From positions 1 through 14,516 of the forward strand of contig JALZUV010000055.1 in the NCBI GenBank assembly GCA_023301245.1: DNA of 14,516 nucleotides, given 5' to 3'. Of the stretch, positions 1-5,970 are shown one piece after another. Made by a program: the position numbers and the translations under genes. Positions within the stretch are counted from its first letter, which is position 1; each line of letters opens with the position of its first letter. A model generated the notes under the pieces. The model searched no databases and was not told the DNA's origin. It saw only the letters and a program-made list of their open reading frames with translations. This stretch comes from Rickettsiales bacterium. GTDB lineage: Bacteria; Pseudomonadota; Alphaproteobacteria; Rickettsiales; JALZUV01.

Positions 1-1238
1 TTTTTCATCAGCTCGGCAAACCCTGCGATAGTGTTGAGCGGCGTGCGTAATTCATGACTCATCGAATGTAAAAAATCAATTTTCACACGGTTACTTAATT
101 CAGCTGCTTCTTTAGCTTGCTTCATAAAAGCAATTTTTCCGCGCTGTTCGCGTTCAATATTTCGACGTTCATTTAAATAGCCGTTAATGCGCGTCAGCTG
201 TTTATCGAGATACACAATTTCATCAAGCGCTTCAATATCTTCCACCACCGATTCACCACGAATCAATGCGTGAACTTTCTCGGTTAACACATGTAGCGGC
301 ACTAAAATACGCCTGCGCACGACCCATAAAACGAACAGTAAAAATAGCGTAATCATAAAGACGGGAATCATACGTTGCCACAACATCGAAGCGAAACTCG
401 TCCAGCGTTCATTGAGGTTCACCCCTAACAAGAACGTAATCGGATAAATGGCAGAAGCTTGATAATAGGTCACTAAATTTCCTACGGGCACTACGGGCAT
501 TTCGCCTTGCGGCTTGTTAATTACATCAATCGCGCGCAAGCTCTCTAACGGGAAAAATTGATCAATAAAATCAACTTCACTAGAAGACTCCGTAACATTG
601 ATAAAACTATTAGTTATAACTCCAAAATCAACCGCTTTGCCTTGTAGGGTATTGCGCAATTTTTGCGTGAATTTTTCAATGTCGATACTCAACATAACTG
701 CGCCGAGATGGTTGCCCGAATAATCATCGATCCCCATCGCAATTGGAATGATCCATTTATCCGATACGCGCCCTTCCACAGGGCGGCCTACTTGCACTTT
801 CCACGGATCAATCAGTGCTTTTTTCATATAGTCGCGGTCGGAAACATCAATGCCTTTTGAAAGCGCTCCCCGCGTAGAACTGGCCGCAACCTCTTGATTC
901 GCATCAATCCACACGAACACACGAACGAGGGTGTTTTCCGTATCAAACGAGCGTAATAGGCGTGCAATTCCGTCTTTATCATTTGCCCCTAAATGCAAAA
1001 TTTGACGGCCTAAAGATTCCAGCAAATAAGAGGATTGTTTCAGCTCAAGAATTACCGCACGGTCAAGGCGGGTCGCCTCAGTTTCGAGCATGGTGAGATT
1101 CTGCTGCTTATAATCGCGGTTCGCATCAAACACGACCCAACCCGCCAATAATAGCAGCAAGCAAAGCATAGAGCCCGCTAGTAGCGCAAAGTCGCGCGAG
1201 TAAAATACGCCGCTTGGAGCAGCTTCTTGATTATTCAT
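1..1238 (-). CDS. Cache-domain sensor histidine kinase, C-terminus cut by window edge
   Basis: Membrane sensor kinase of a two-component system. The frame opens at ATG 1238-1236 and stays open to base 1, giving 412 residues, so the catalytic ATPase domain lies outside the window. Residues 17-37 form a hydrophobic segment (LLAGSMLCLLLLLAGWVVF). The extracytoplasmic part that follows has a Cache/PDC pattern (SDRDYMKKAL, then VGRPVEGRVSDKWIIPIA and GAVMLSIDI). A second membrane segment at about 288-308 is followed by VVRRRILVPL and a charged, probably coiled-coil linker. The H-box SHELRTPLNTIAGFAELM has its phospho-acceptor at H395. The gene starts 52 bases after era on the same strand, with no strong ribosome binding site or promoter in the gap. 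Its ligand and partner regulator cannot be seen. The family call is firm; the function is unknown. Confidence 0.9.
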   Translation of the reverse strand, partial: MNNQEAAPSGVFYSRDFALLAGSMLCLLLLLAGWVVFDANRDYKQQNLTMLETEATRLDRAVILELKQSSYLLESLGRQILHLGANDKDGIARLLRSFDTENTLVRVFVWIDANQEVAASSTRGALSKGIDVSDRDYMKKALIDPWKVQVGRPVEGRVSDKWIIPIAMGIDDYSGNHLGAVMLSIDIEKFTQKLRNTLQGKAVDFGVITNSFINVTESSSEVDFIDQFFPLESLRAIDVINKPQGEMPVVPVGNLVTYYQASAIYPITFLLGVNLNERWTSFASMLWQRMIPVFMITLFLLFVLWVVRRRILVPLHVLTEKVHALIRGESVVEDIEALDEIVYLDKQLTRINGYLNERRNIEREQRGKIAFMKQAKEAAELSNRVKIDFLHSMSHELRTPLNTIAGFAELMK

Positions 1239-1290
1239 AACTTAAGTAAAATACGAGGTTGCTGCGCTTGAAGCAAGAAACTTAGGCTAA

Positions 1291-2184
1291 TCAAACACCT
1301 AAAGGTAAAAATTCTTTTTTATCTTTCCATCCAGGCACTACTTTGACGAATAGAAATAAATGCACCTTGCGGTCTAGCATTTTTGTCAAAGCCATACGCG
1401 ACGATTGCCCAATTTCTTTCAACTGCGAACCCTGACTACCCAGCACCATCTTCTTATGCGCCTCGCGGTCGACCATCACAATTTGGCTTATTTTAACACT
1501 ACCATCGGCTTTTTCTTCCCAGCCTTCAGGCTCGACTCGTAAACCATAGGGCAACTCTTGTCGCAAACGTAGAAACAGTTTTTCACGCGTGACTTCTGCC
1601 GCAATAAAACGCATCGATAAATCAGACATTTGATCTTCAGGGAACATCCATTCGCCCGCGGGCATATGTGAAATCATCCAGTTCTTAAGATCATCAACGC
1701 CTTGGTCTTTTAGGGCAGAACCTAAAAACACATCCGCACCGCCTGAAAGCTCTGATGCTTGCTCCACCTGTGTAAATAACAGGTTCTTTTTAACTTTATC
1801 AGTCTTGTTGAGCCAAACAGCACAAGGCTTCTTGGCATCTTTAAGCGACTGTAATAACTTCTTATGTTGATCAGAAAAACCGCGAAGAGACACATTAAGC
1901 GCATCAATCAGCAACACAGTAACATCAGCGTCGCGCGCGCCATTCCATGCGGCCTCCACCATCGCTTTTTCGAACGTTTGCTCGGTTTGAAAAATACCTG
2001 GAGTATCCATGTAAATAAGCTGGCAATTATCTTCGACCATCATGCCACGAATAATATCACGCGTGGTTTGCACTTTCGGCGTAACAATGGCCAATTTTGT
2101 GCCCATTAAGCAATTTAACAAGGTCGATTTCCCAGCATTGGGTGCGCCAATTAAGGCCACAAATCCACATTTTTTATCCATCAT
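1291..2184 (-). CDS. era: GTPase Era, 16S rRNA / 30S maturation
   Basis: Essential Ras-like GTPase that binds the 3' end of 16S rRNA and assists 30S subunit assembly. At 297 residues it has the family's normal length. The P-loop GAPNAGKS is at residues 13-20, the switch I TTRD at 40-43, the G3 motif DTPG at 60-63 and G4 NKTD at 126-129. The C-terminal KH RNA-binding domain shows the loop GSQGSQLKEIG at about 249-259. The protein begins with two methionines, at 2184 and 2181, and either could be the start. The gene overlaps the end of rnc by 11 bases, which suggests translational coupling in a lepB-rnc-era operon. Nothing looks broken. Confidence 0.98.
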   Translation of the reverse strand: MMDKKCGFVALIGAPNAGKSTLLNCLMGTKLAIVTPKVQTTRDIIRGMMVEDNCQLIYMDTPGIFQTEQTFEKAMVEAAWNGARDADVTVLLIDALNVSLRGFSDQHKKLLQSLKDAKKPCAVWLNKTDKVKKNLLFTQVEQASELSGGADVFLGSALKDQGVDDLKNWMISHMPAGEWMFPEDQMSDLSMRFIAAEVTREKLFLRLRQELPYGLRVEPEGWEEKADGSVKISQIVMVDREAHKKMVLGSQGSQLKEIGQSSRMALTKMLDRKVHLFLFVKVVPGWKDKKEFLPLGV

Positions 2185-2839
2185 TCACCGCCTTTAGCAT
2201 TTTATTGGCGGCATCACGTTCCGCCTTACGTTTGGTAGCAGCCTCTGCCGTTTGGGGCGGCAAGCCATTTACGGTGACTTCCACCGTAAATAACGGCTCA
2301 TGCGCCGCGCCTGTTTTTTCTAATATTTTATAGTGAGGCAAGCCTAATTTACGGCCTTGCGTCCATTCTTGTAATTCAGTTTTCGCATCAATGGGAGCAG
2401 TTTCCTGCGCGAGCATTTTCGCTAACCAATGTTTTTGAATAAACTCCTTGGCGACCGTAAACCCTCCATCCGAAAATATCGCGCCGATAATAGCTTCACC
2501 CACATCTTCTTGCACCGACACATTATCGAACCCGCCTGAATTTCCTTCTGTTTCAGAAAAGCGGATGGAAGTATTTATTCCCAACACTCGCACCACTTCG
2601 GCCACTGAGTTTTTATTCACTAACGCCGATTTACGGCGGGCTAATTCTCCCTCCGCTTCATGGGGGAAATGCTCAATAAGCAACTGACTAATAACAGCAC
2701 CTAAGATTGCATCGCCTAAAAACTCTAATCGCTGATAGCTAAAGGGAGCACCTGTTTCTTGCTTCAAATTGCAGCTCGGATGGGTCAATGCCTCTTCCAG
2801 CAATGCGGTATTTTTGAAAGAATAACCTAGCGAATCCAT
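2174..2839 (-). CDS. rnc: Ribonuclease III
   Basis: Double-strand-specific endoribonuclease that cuts the rRNA precursor and structured mRNAs. The 221 residues match the usual length. The signature QRLEFLGDAIL spans residues 36-46 with metal-binding E39 and D43, and the second acidic pair is D112 and E115 in DVGEAIIGAIFSDGG. The C-terminal double-stranded RNA-binding domain starts near residue 150 (DAKTELQEWTQGRKLGLPHY) and ends with the lysine/arginine-rich helix AATKRKAERDAANKML. It overlaps lepB by 13 bases upstream and era by 11 bases downstream, the classic lepB-rnc-era arrangement. All catalytic residues are present. Confidence 0.98.
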   Translation of the reverse strand: MDSLGYSFKNTALLEEALTHPSCNLKQETGAPFSYQRLEFLGDAILGAVISQLLIEHFPHEAEGELARRKSALVNKNSVAEVVRVLGINTSIRFSETEGNSGGFDNVSVQEDVGEAIIGAIFSDGGFTVAKEFIQKHWLAKMLAQETAPIDAKTELQEWTQGRKLGLPHYKILEKTGAAHEPLFTVEVTVNGLPPQTAEAATKRKAERDAANKMLKAVNDG

Positions 2840-3609
2840 GTGAAGAATCTATCCCAACGCGGAAGCATATTCTCGCCAAGGGAGAGAACAACAATCTCTG
2901 CTTTACCTACTAAATTTTGCGAGGGAATAAAGCCGACATTATCCATATAACGGCTATCAGTTGAATTATCACGGTTATCGCCCATCACAAAATAATGGCC
3001 TTCTGGTACAATATATTCTTTCGTGTTATCGACCACGCCATAGGTGGTTTCGTCGAGCACTTTATATTTAACGCCGCTTGGGAGAGTTTCTTCATATTGA
3101 GCAATCGCCATATCGCTTTTTAGGAACTCATCATGAAAGCGAAAATCTTCGACAGGTTCTTTAGGTATGGCCTCGCCATTAAGATGTACGATACCGTTAC
3201 GCATTTGAATTTTATCGCCTGATAGGCCAATCACGCGCTTAATAAAATCGACCGATTCATCGCCAGGCTTGCGGAACACCACCACATCGCCGCGCTCGGG
3301 GCTATTAAACTCAAATATGCGCCCATCGAATATGCCGAGCCCGAAGGGGAAACTGTAACGGCTATAGCCATATTTATATTTTGAGACAAAAAGGTAATCG
3401 CCCACCAATAAATTTGCTTTCATTGAACCAGACGGAATATGAAAGGGCTCAAATAAGAAACTACGAAAAAGCAACGCTAATACAATCGCATAGACAACTG
3501 TTTTTAGCGTTTCAAAATTTTCAGATTTAGATTTTTCTTTGCTCACGGGCGGAACATTAAACTTTGCCCAATTAAAAGCAAGGCAGAATGATTGACAGTA
3601 AGCTATCAT
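2827..3609 (-). CDS. lepB: Signal peptidase I
   Basis: Membrane-bound serine protease that removes signal peptides from exported proteins. One N-terminal membrane segment (TVVYAIVLALLFRSFLF, about 37-53) precedes the catalytic box IPSGSMK with nucleophile S62. The general base is K124 in DFIKRVIGL, after RGDVVVFRKPGD, and the conserved GDNRDNS is at 210-216. A single membrane anchor and a compact 260-residue form fit alphaproteobacterial enzymes. The start is uncertain. ATG 3609 gives a 21-residue lead-in without a clear function and has only a weak ribosome site. GTG 3546-3544 would start the protein at SKEKSKSENFETLK, which looks more like related proteins but also lacks a strong ribosome site. 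It is the first gene of the lepB-rnc-era operon and is divergent from the tRNA-Ser gene. Confidence 0.96.
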   Translation of the reverse strand: MIAYCQSFCLAFNWAKFNVPPVSKEKSKSENFETLKTVVYAIVLALLFRSFLFEPFHIPSGSMKANLLVGDYLFVSKYKYGYSRYSFPFGLGIFDGRIFEFNSPERGDVVVFRKPGDESVDFIKRVIGLSGDKIQMRNGIVHLNGEAIPKEPVEDFRFHDEFLKSDMAIAQYEETLPSGVKYKVLDETTYGVVDNTKEYIVPEGHYFVMGDNRDNSTDSRYMDNVGFIPSQNLVGKAEIVVLSLGENMLPRWDRFFTWIR

Positions 3610-3617
3610 GTGCTTAC
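3598..3617 (-). repeat. 6-bp inverted repeat enclosing the annotated lepB start codon
   Basis: GTAAGC at 3598-3603 and GCTTAC at 3612-3617 are perfect complements separated by eight bases, and the ATG at 3609-3607 lies in that loop. In the lepB mRNA this would be a small stem-loop with the start codon exposed. It may be chance. It matters only if ATG 3609, rather than GTG 3546, is the true start. Confidence 0.35.
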
Positions 3618-3652
3618 AAACTCAACGCATAGCTGCCGCATATTTTGCAGCA

Positions 3653-3681
3653 AATGGTACGGATGGGTGGCCGAGTGGCTG
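3653..3681 (+). repeat. Truncated tRNA-Ser 5' copy (29-base direct repeat, copy 1)
   Basis: These 29 bases are identical to 3776-3804: eight bases of tRNA leader (AATGGTAC) plus the first 21 bases of tRNA-Ser (acceptor strand, position 8-9 linker, D-stem and part of the D-loop). Identity stops sharply after the D-loop GGCTG. What follows (CCAGCCCG...) cannot form a D-stem closure, anticodon arm or T arm, so this copy is not a working tRNA. It could be an attachment-site remnant, the stump of a decayed duplicate tRNA, or the product of a local recombination. Confidence 0.9.
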
Positions 3682-3775
3682 CCAGCCCGTGCGGCGATGA
3701 GCACACATCTTAAAGTGCCTTCAGCATCTTAGTGGTTGAAGTAAAACAAGATAGTCGCCTAATATATAACGCGAC
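3682..3775. other. 94-base spacer between the two tRNA-Ser 5' copies
   Basis: This stretch separates the truncated and intact tRNA-Ser copies. It holds no open frame of note. It contains short inverted repeats such as CTTCA at 3719-3723 with TGAAG at 3737-3741, and the likely promoter of the intact tRNA near its right end. No tRNA-like fold could be made from it by eye. Confidence 0.5.
3736..3765 (+). promoter_or_regulatory. Probable sigma-70 promoter of tRNA-Ser
   Basis: TTGAAG at 3736-3741 resembles a -35 hexamer (TTGACA). TAATAT at 3760-3765 resembles a -10 hexamer, with an 18-base spacer. Transcription would begin near 3772, about 12 bases before the mature tRNA 5' end, a usual leader length. 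It lies inside the spacer between the duplicated tRNA segments, so the intact gene depends on this spacer. Confidence 0.55.
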
Positions 3776-3804
3776 AATGGTACGGATGGGTGGCCGAGTG
3801 GCTG
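3776..3804 (+). repeat. 29-base direct repeat, copy 2 (leader plus 5' part of intact tRNA-Ser)
   Basis: Exact copy of 3653-3681 with a repeat period of 123 bases. This copy runs on into the complete tRNA-Ser gene. The base before each copy differs (a3652 against c3775), as does the base after (c3682 against a3805), so 29 bases is the full length of identity. Confidence 0.9.
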
Positions 3805-3874
3805 AAGGCGCTCCCCTGCTAAGGGAGTATAGGGCAACCCCCTATCGTGGGTTCGAATCCCACCCCGTCCGCCA
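3784..3874 (+). tRNA. tRNA-Ser(GCT), CCA encoded
   Basis: Reads serine codons AGC and AGT. The acceptor GGATGGG at 3784-3790 pairs with CCCGTCC at 3864-3870 (one T-G pair), with discriminator G3871 and an encoded CCA at 3872-3874. The D-arm is GCC-GAGTGGCTGAA-GGC. The anticodon stem is CTCCC/GGGAG around the loop CTGCTAA with anticodon GCT. The long variable arm ATAGGG...CCCTAT is typical of class II serine tRNAs. The T-arm is GTGGG-TTCGAAT-CCCAC. The 91-base length with CCA fits. Its 5' 21 bases are duplicated upstream. No clear intrinsic terminator follows; a small CCTGC/GCAGG repeat at 3885-3897 has no T-run. Confidence 0.97.
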
Positions 3875-3910
3875 TTACCCTCTTCCTGCCCAGCAGGCAC
3901 TGTAACAATG

Positions 3911-3926
3911 AAAGGGGCTTTCGTTG
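3911..3926 (+). promoter_or_regulatory. Ribosome binding site that decides a TTG start
   Basis: AAAGGGG at 3911-3917 stands six bases before TTG 3924-3926 and sets that codon as the start of the response regulator, since no in-frame ATG is suitably placed. The same bases form a small inverted repeat, GAAAG-GGG-CTTTC (3910-3922), which could partly mask the site. An out-of-frame ATG at 3908 opens an 11-codon frame (MKGAFVENFTY) that ends at 3943 inside the regulator gene. Confidence 0.7.
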
Positions 3927-4598
3927 AAAATTTTACTTATTGAAGATGATGTTCAAGTGCAAAGCTACATTGTTAAGGGCCTGCAAGAAGCGGGGCACAC
4001 ACTGGATGTTTCGGGCGATGGTAAAGAGGGACTCGTTTTAGCCATCAGCCATTCTTACGATGTAATTATTCTAGATAGAATGCTACCCTCGCTTGATGGA
4101 TTGACCCTATTAAAAACCCTTCGCGGCTCTGACAATCAAACGCCCGTGCTAATATTAAGCGCCTTGGGCGAAGTGGATGACCGCGTGAAAGGCCTGCATG
4201 CAGGCGGCGATGATTATCTGGTTAAGCCCTTCGCCTTTGTCGAGCTAATGGCCCGCATTGACGTGTTGGGCAAGCGCAGCCAAAATAAAAGCGATAATAA
4301 AGTAACCTCGCTAGCCGTCGCCGATTTAACAGTCGATTTACTATCGCGCAAAGTGGTGCGTGCAGGTGAAACCATCGAGCTGCAAACGCGCGAATTTAGT
4401 TTGCTAGAATATTTACTGCGCAATAAGGAGAAAATTGTAACCCGCACTATGCTGCTCGAAGCCGTGTGGGATTATCATTTTGACCCTCAAACCAACGTAA
4501 TTGACGTTCATATTAGCCGATTGCGTAAGAAAATTAACGATAAAAAAGGCGAGATAATTCAGACGGTGCGCGGTGCAGGCTACATCATCAAAGATTAA
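3924..4598 (+). CDS. OmpR/PhoB-family response regulator, CusR/CopR-like
   Basis: Cytoplasmic transcription regulator switched by phosphorylation. The receiver domain (residues 1-115) has acidic D8/D9, phospho-acceptor D51 in ILDRMLP, S79 and K101 in YLVKPF. The stretch DRVKGLHAGGDDYLVKPFAF closely resembles CusR/CopR/HprR regulators of metal and oxidant response. The C-terminal winged-helix domain (about 128-223) ends with NVIDVHISRLRKKIN and IQTVRGAGYII. Translation starts at TTG 3924. The next gene, its cognate kinase, overlaps it by 26 bases. Two CTTAC-N6-GTAAG inverted repeats downstream (5921, 7971) are plausible targets. The signal is unknown, and nothing around it indicates copper or other metal transport. 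Confidence 0.95.
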   Translation: MKILLIEDDVQVQSYIVKGLQEAGHTLDVSGDGKEGLVLAISHSYDVIILDRMLPSLDGLTLLKTLRGSDNQTPVLILSALGEVDDRVKGLHAGGDDYLVKPFAFVELMARIDVLGKRSQNKSDNKVTSLAVADLTVDLLSRKVVRAGETIELQTREFSLLEYLLRNKEKIVTRTMLLEAVWDYHFDPQTNVIDVHISRLRKKINDKKGEIIQTVRGAGYIIKD

Positions 4599-5919
4599 AG
4601 CGCGCTTATATACGCGCAGTTCCAGCTTCAAAATGGCAGTATTATTTACGATATTGTTGAGTAGTTGCGGACTAATTTTAGGCTGGCTTATTTACGATTT
4701 TAGCCAACAAAACTTCAGCCGCGAAACCGAAGCGGCCATTAATGCCGAATTTGCAAATATCTTAGCGGCCACCGCCAATTTAGAACAAACTGAACGAATG
4801 ATAGCGATTGCGCACAAATCTTCCGAACAATCGCACCCTCTATATTTATATCAAGATATTCACGGCAATAAGCTGGCAGGCAACCTCGACGAAGCACCAA
4901 TTGATGCCACACTTATTGCTGAAGGATTGATACGCTTTAAAAGCGACAGAGAGCATCTCGCCGCAAAAATTCACACTTTTGCCGATGGTAACCGCCTACT
5001 CATTGCACGTAATATTGAAAAAATTATCGCCAGCCATGAGCGACTAAAATGGCTTAGCGTGCTAATGTTCTTATTCATGCTAACGGTCATTTTCGTCAGC
5101 TTCCTTACCAGCTATTTTGTGGTCAGCCGCATTAACCGTATTGGCGATACTGCTCGCAAAATTATCGAAACAGGCGACCTAAGCCGCCGCGTACAAATTG
5201 ATTCCAGTTGGGACGATTTAAGCAACCTCGGCGAAGCGTTGAATGTGCTGCTAGAGCGCATTGACGAACTCATGAAAGGCATTCGCGATGTTGCTGATAA
5301 TATTGCCCATGATCTACGCACCCCACTGACTCGACTGCGCAATCAGATAGAAGCTTTGCGAGAAAACTCGACTGAGAAAATGGAGATTGATAATTTATTG
5401 GCCGAAACCGATGGGCTTTTAAATACCTTTAGTGCGCTGCTACGCATTGCCAATATAGAAAAAGGCAAACGTCATCAAAATTTCGAAACACTCGCCCTGC
5501 AACCATTGCTGAATGATGTGGTGGAACTTTACGAACCCGTGGCAGAAGATAAAGAGATTACCCTCAATGTAACGCTTAATGCTAAATACCAATTTCAAGG
5601 CGATCGCGATTTACTGTTTCAACTCTTCGCCAACTTGCTAGATAATGCGATTAAATTTTCGCCTAAAAATAGCGCCATAGAAATCGCCTTATCGGTCAAG
5701 AGAAAGCAAGCGCAAATTATTATTGCAGACAGCGGTATTGGCATTAATAAAGATGAACTTGATAAAGTGTTCAATCGGTTTTACCGCTCAGAAAGAAGCC
5801 GCCACGAAACAGGTAGCGGCTTGGGGCTTAGTTTAGTCAAAGCAGTATTAGATCTGCATAAAGCTACTATTACACTAGAAGATAACCAGCCCGGTTTACG
5901 AGTAATCATTCGCCTGTAA
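4573..5919 (+). CDS. Sensor histidine kinase, partner of the preceding regulator
   Basis: Inner-membrane kinase of 448 residues. The N-terminus (ARLYTRSSSFKMAVLF) leads into membrane segment 1 at about 19-43. A periplasmic stretch to about 158 includes HPLYLYQDIHGNKLAGNL. Membrane segment 2 spans about 160-182 and is followed by a HAMP domain (SRINRIGDTARKIIETGDLSRRV). The phospho-acceptor is H246 in IAHDLRTPLTRLR. The ATPase N-box FANLLDNAIKF has N358, and the glycine boxes are ADSGIGI and GSGLGLSLV. The start is GTG 4573, inside the regulator gene. ATG 4633 is the alternative but would remove the conserved SSSFKM lead-in. The sensor region has no cysteine and no methionine or histidine cluster, so it does not look like a metal sensor of the CusS type. 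A putative operator begins two bases after the stop codon. Confidence 0.95.
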   Translation: MQATSSKIKARLYTRSSSFKMAVLFTILLSSCGLILGWLIYDFSQQNFSRETEAAINAEFANILAATANLEQTERMIAIAHKSSEQSHPLYLYQDIHGNKLAGNLDEAPIDATLIAEGLIRFKSDREHLAAKIHTFADGNRLLIARNIEKIIASHERLKWLSVLMFLFMLTVIFVSFLTSYFVVSRINRIGDTARKIIETGDLSRRVQIDSSWDDLSNLGEALNVLLERIDELMKGIRDVADNIAHDLRTPLTRLRNQIEALRENSTEKMEIDNLLAETDGLLNTFSALLRIANIEKGKRHQNFETLALQPLLNDVVELYEPVAEDKEITLNVTLNAKYQFQGDRDLLFQLFANLLDNAIKFSPKNSAIEIALSVKRKQAQIIIADSGIGINKDELDKVFNRFYRSERSRHETGSGLGLSLVKAVLDLHKATITLEDNQPGLRVIIRL

Positions 5920-5920
5920 C

Positions 5921-5936
5921 CTTACCATTTAGTAAG
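5921..5936. promoter_or_regulatory. Putative regulator operator 1: CTTAC-N6-GTAAG
   Basis: The perfect inverted repeat CTTACCATTTAGTAAG has five-base arms and a six-base spacer. It starts two bases after the kinase stop codon and ends immediately before TTG at 5937. A near-copy is at 7971-7986, and 18 of 22 bases including flanks are identical (5918-5939 against 7968-7989). The TTAC-N6-GTAA layout is the one I recall for HprR/CusR/CopR boxes in enterobacteria and pseudomonads. The likely ligand is the regulator encoded at 3924-4598; this is inference. Confidence 0.65.
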
Positions 5937-5964
5937 TTGGGCTTTTGTAAATTTAGGCTATAAG
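5937..5964 (+). promoter_or_regulatory. Possible activator-dependent promoter of the FAD oxidoreductase gene
   Basis: TTGGGC at 5937-5942 (poor -35) and TATAAG at 5959-5964 (good -10) are 16 bases apart, which puts the start of transcription near 5971 and makes the message nearly leaderless. The operator centre would then lie about 42 bases upstream, the usual place for an activator touching the -35 region. A weak ribosome site AAGG at 5962-5965 could instead point to a start further upstream, for example from TAAATT at 5948-5953. Confidence 0.4.
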
Positions 5965-5970
5965 GCTGTT

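Noticed and set aside
663..860. Plus-strand open frame of 65 codons
   Set aside because: It lies opposite the Cache domain of the sensor kinase, which has clear family features on the minus strand.
1240..1247. ACTTAAGT palindrome before the Cache kinase start as an operator
   Set aside because: An eight-base AT-rich palindrome is expected by chance, and no second copy or promoter was seen nearby.
3661..3745. Second complete tRNA gene upstream of tRNA-Ser
   Set aside because: Only the first 21 bases match. No anticodon arm, variable arm, T-arm or acceptor 3' strand can be formed afterwards.
3885..3897. CCTGC-CCA-GCAGG hairpin as a terminator of tRNA-Ser
   Set aside because: A stem of only five pairs with no following T-run. 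It is too weak to call an intrinsic terminator.
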